From Micromonospora violae (lineage in GTDB: Bacteria > Actinomycetota > Actinomycetes > Mycobacteriales > Micromonosporaceae), in NCBI RefSeq assembly GCF_004217135.1, contig NZ_SHKK01000001.1, forward strand, positions 5,270,001-5,334,000: a DNA stretch of 64,000 nucleotides. The letters run 5' to 3'. The position numbers and the translations under genes are program-made. The notes below the pieces were generated by a model. It searched no databases, had not been told where the DNA came from, and was given only the letters and a program-made list of their open reading frames with translations. Positions 63,124-64,000 of this stretch are shown here, piece after piece. The stretch's first letter is position 1, and every line of letters begins with the position of its first letter.

Positions 63124-63404
63124 GCCCGCCGTCGACATCGACGACACGCACCGCGGGCAGGCCCACCAGCCTCGCAACCAACGTGCGGCGAGTCCGGGTG
63201 GAAGCCGGCGTGGCGGGGAGTCCGGCTCGGCCACCCGAGCGCCCGGTCACGCGATCGAGGGGGTCGAGCGCGGAGTTACCTCCGGGCCACCGTGCTACAC
63301 GGTAACCGCAACAGCTGAGAGCGCGCTGAACGTCGGCTCGATGGATGCCGATGCGAGTCGGGCTCATGCCGACCCCGGGCCATCCCGACGGGTCGGGCCG
63401 GGCG

Positions 63405-63980
63405 TCAGGAGCGGGCGTAGACCTCGGGCTTGAGCACCCCGACGTACGGCAACTCCCGGTAGCGCTCACCGAAGTCGAGGCCGTACCCGACCACGAACTC
63501 GGTGGGGATGTCGAAGCCGACGTACTTCACCGGGACCGGCACCTTCACCGCGTCCGGCTTGCGGAACAGGGCGACCACCTCGACGCTCGCCGCCGAGCGC
63601 GACTCGAGGTAGCGCAGCAGCCAGGAGAGCGTGAGCCCGGAGTCGACGATGTCCTCGACGACGACCACGTGCCGACCGGCGATGTCCCGGTCCAGGTCCT
63701 TGAGGATGCGCACGACCCCGGAGGAGGTGGTGCCCTGGCCGTAGGACGAGATGGCCATGAAGTCGAGTTCCGCCGGTGGGCCGTTACGACCCAGCGCCCG
63801 GGCGAAGTCCGCCATGAACATCACCGCACCCTTGAGTACGCACACCAGCAGCAGCCCGTCGCCCACGTGGGCGTAGTCGGCGGAGACCTGCTTGGCCAGC
63901 TCCGCCGTCTTCTCGCGGATCTGCGCCTCGGAGATGATCACGTGGTCGATGTCGGCGTCGTACCAGGAGCCATCAGCCAT
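63405..63980 (-). CDS. hpt: Hypoxanthine phosphoribosyltransferase
   Basis: 191 residues. Salvages hypoxanthine/guanine with PRPP. PRPP-binding motif HVVVVEDIVDSGLTLSWLLR, LLLVCVLKGAVMFMADFAR near the N-terminal part, and VVGYGLDFGERYRELPYVG at the end. ATG 63978-63980 preceded by TAGGAG. Lies upstream of ftsH on the same strand in the usual actinobacterial order. Confidence 0.95.
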   Translation of the reverse strand: MADGSWYDADIDHVIISEAQIREKTAELAKQVSADYAHVGDGLLLVCVLKGAVMFMADFARALGRNGPPAELDFMAISSYGQGTTSSGVVRILKDLDRDIAGRHVVVVEDIVDSGLTLSWLLRYLESRSAASVEVVALFRKPDAVKVPVPVKYVGFDIPTEFVVGYGLDFGERYRELPYVGVLKPEVYARS

Positions 63981-64000
63981 GACTCCTAGCCTGCCGTACG

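Larger units (their letters stand above)
62875..63404. other. Non-coding gap between hpt and ftsH with repeats
   Basis: 530 bp with no credible gene. Contains two imperfect copies of a 40-bp repeat (63029-63068, 63083-63123), related to the start of nadC, and a small inverted repeat ACCGTG-CTA-CACGGT at 63289-63303. The ftsH promoter is presumably here but was not identified. Confidence 0.6.

Overview
The window is high-GC actinomycete chromosome, most likely Micromonosporaceae (Micromonospora-like). The evidence is the strong G/C bias at third codon positions, the frequent GTG starts, and the actinobacterial marker genes lsr2, carD, DUF397, DUF3180, ftsH-folE and folP-folB-folK. A type III PKS / UbiA cluster also resembles one I recall from Actinoplanes. 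I saw no rRNA, tRNA, CRISPR array, transposase or integrase. All coordinates and motifs were read by eye, and no database search was run.

Layout. 1-1250: small hypothetical genes. 1427-4750: homogentisate (tyrosine) catabolism, fahA plus an unknown gene diverging from hmgA across a perfect operator-like palindrome. 4874-7652: a TPR protein, the MEP isoprenoid genes ispD-ispF, and carD. 7981-9321: two membrane-anchored unknowns. 9355-13365: a compact biosynthetic cluster (type III PKS, acyl-CoA-dehydrogenase-like flavoenzyme, methyltransferase, UbiA prenyltransferase). 13506-20060: a lipoprotein, radA, disA (c-di-AMP), peptide deformylase, an ACT protein and mutY. 20156-25225: clpC, a 560-bp gap with a DnaA-box cluster, lsr2, lysS. 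25313-32912: a long minus-strand cofactor block (DUF2520 protein, panC, panD, lipoprotein, nadB, nadC, coaX). 33088-34687: a TetR regulator and an SDR that share three evenly spaced operators. 34783-37256: a MidA-type methyltransferase overlapping an orphan nuoD. 38890-42526: an osmoprotectant ABC transporter. 42564-47157: membrane proteins and folK-folB-folP. 47503-60074: a type IV secretion-like operon and an FtsK-like pseudo-ATPase pair. 60155-63980: folE, ftsH, hpt.

The most unusual features are these. (1) A palindromic element family has three copies. Each has 22-23 bp perfect arms around a 28-nt loop, and the loop is identical in two copies while the arms differ by paired changes. Two copies lie in opposite orientation, in frame, inside the MidA-type gene; the third sits just after hmgA. 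(2) A T4SS-like envelope machine (VirB3/VirB4/VirB6/VirB8/VirB1-like, with a 25-codon micro-ORF coupled on both sides) interrupts an otherwise ordinary folate cluster and has no relaxase or integrase nearby. (3) The osmoprotectant binding protein looks circularly permuted. (4) Many genes have a TANNNT -10 box exactly 6-8 nt before the start codon, which indicates leaderless transcription. (5) A second short repeat forms the N-terminal codons of nadC and recurs between ftsH and hpt.

How the genes fit together: most of the window is vitamin and cofactor supply (folate, NAD, pantothenate/CoA, isoprenoid precursors) plus stress and proteostasis functions (ClpC, FtsH, RadA, DisA, CarD, Lsr2). Accessory functions (aromatic catabolism, phenolic-lipid-type biosynthesis, osmoprotection, secretion-like machine) are inserted between these blocks.
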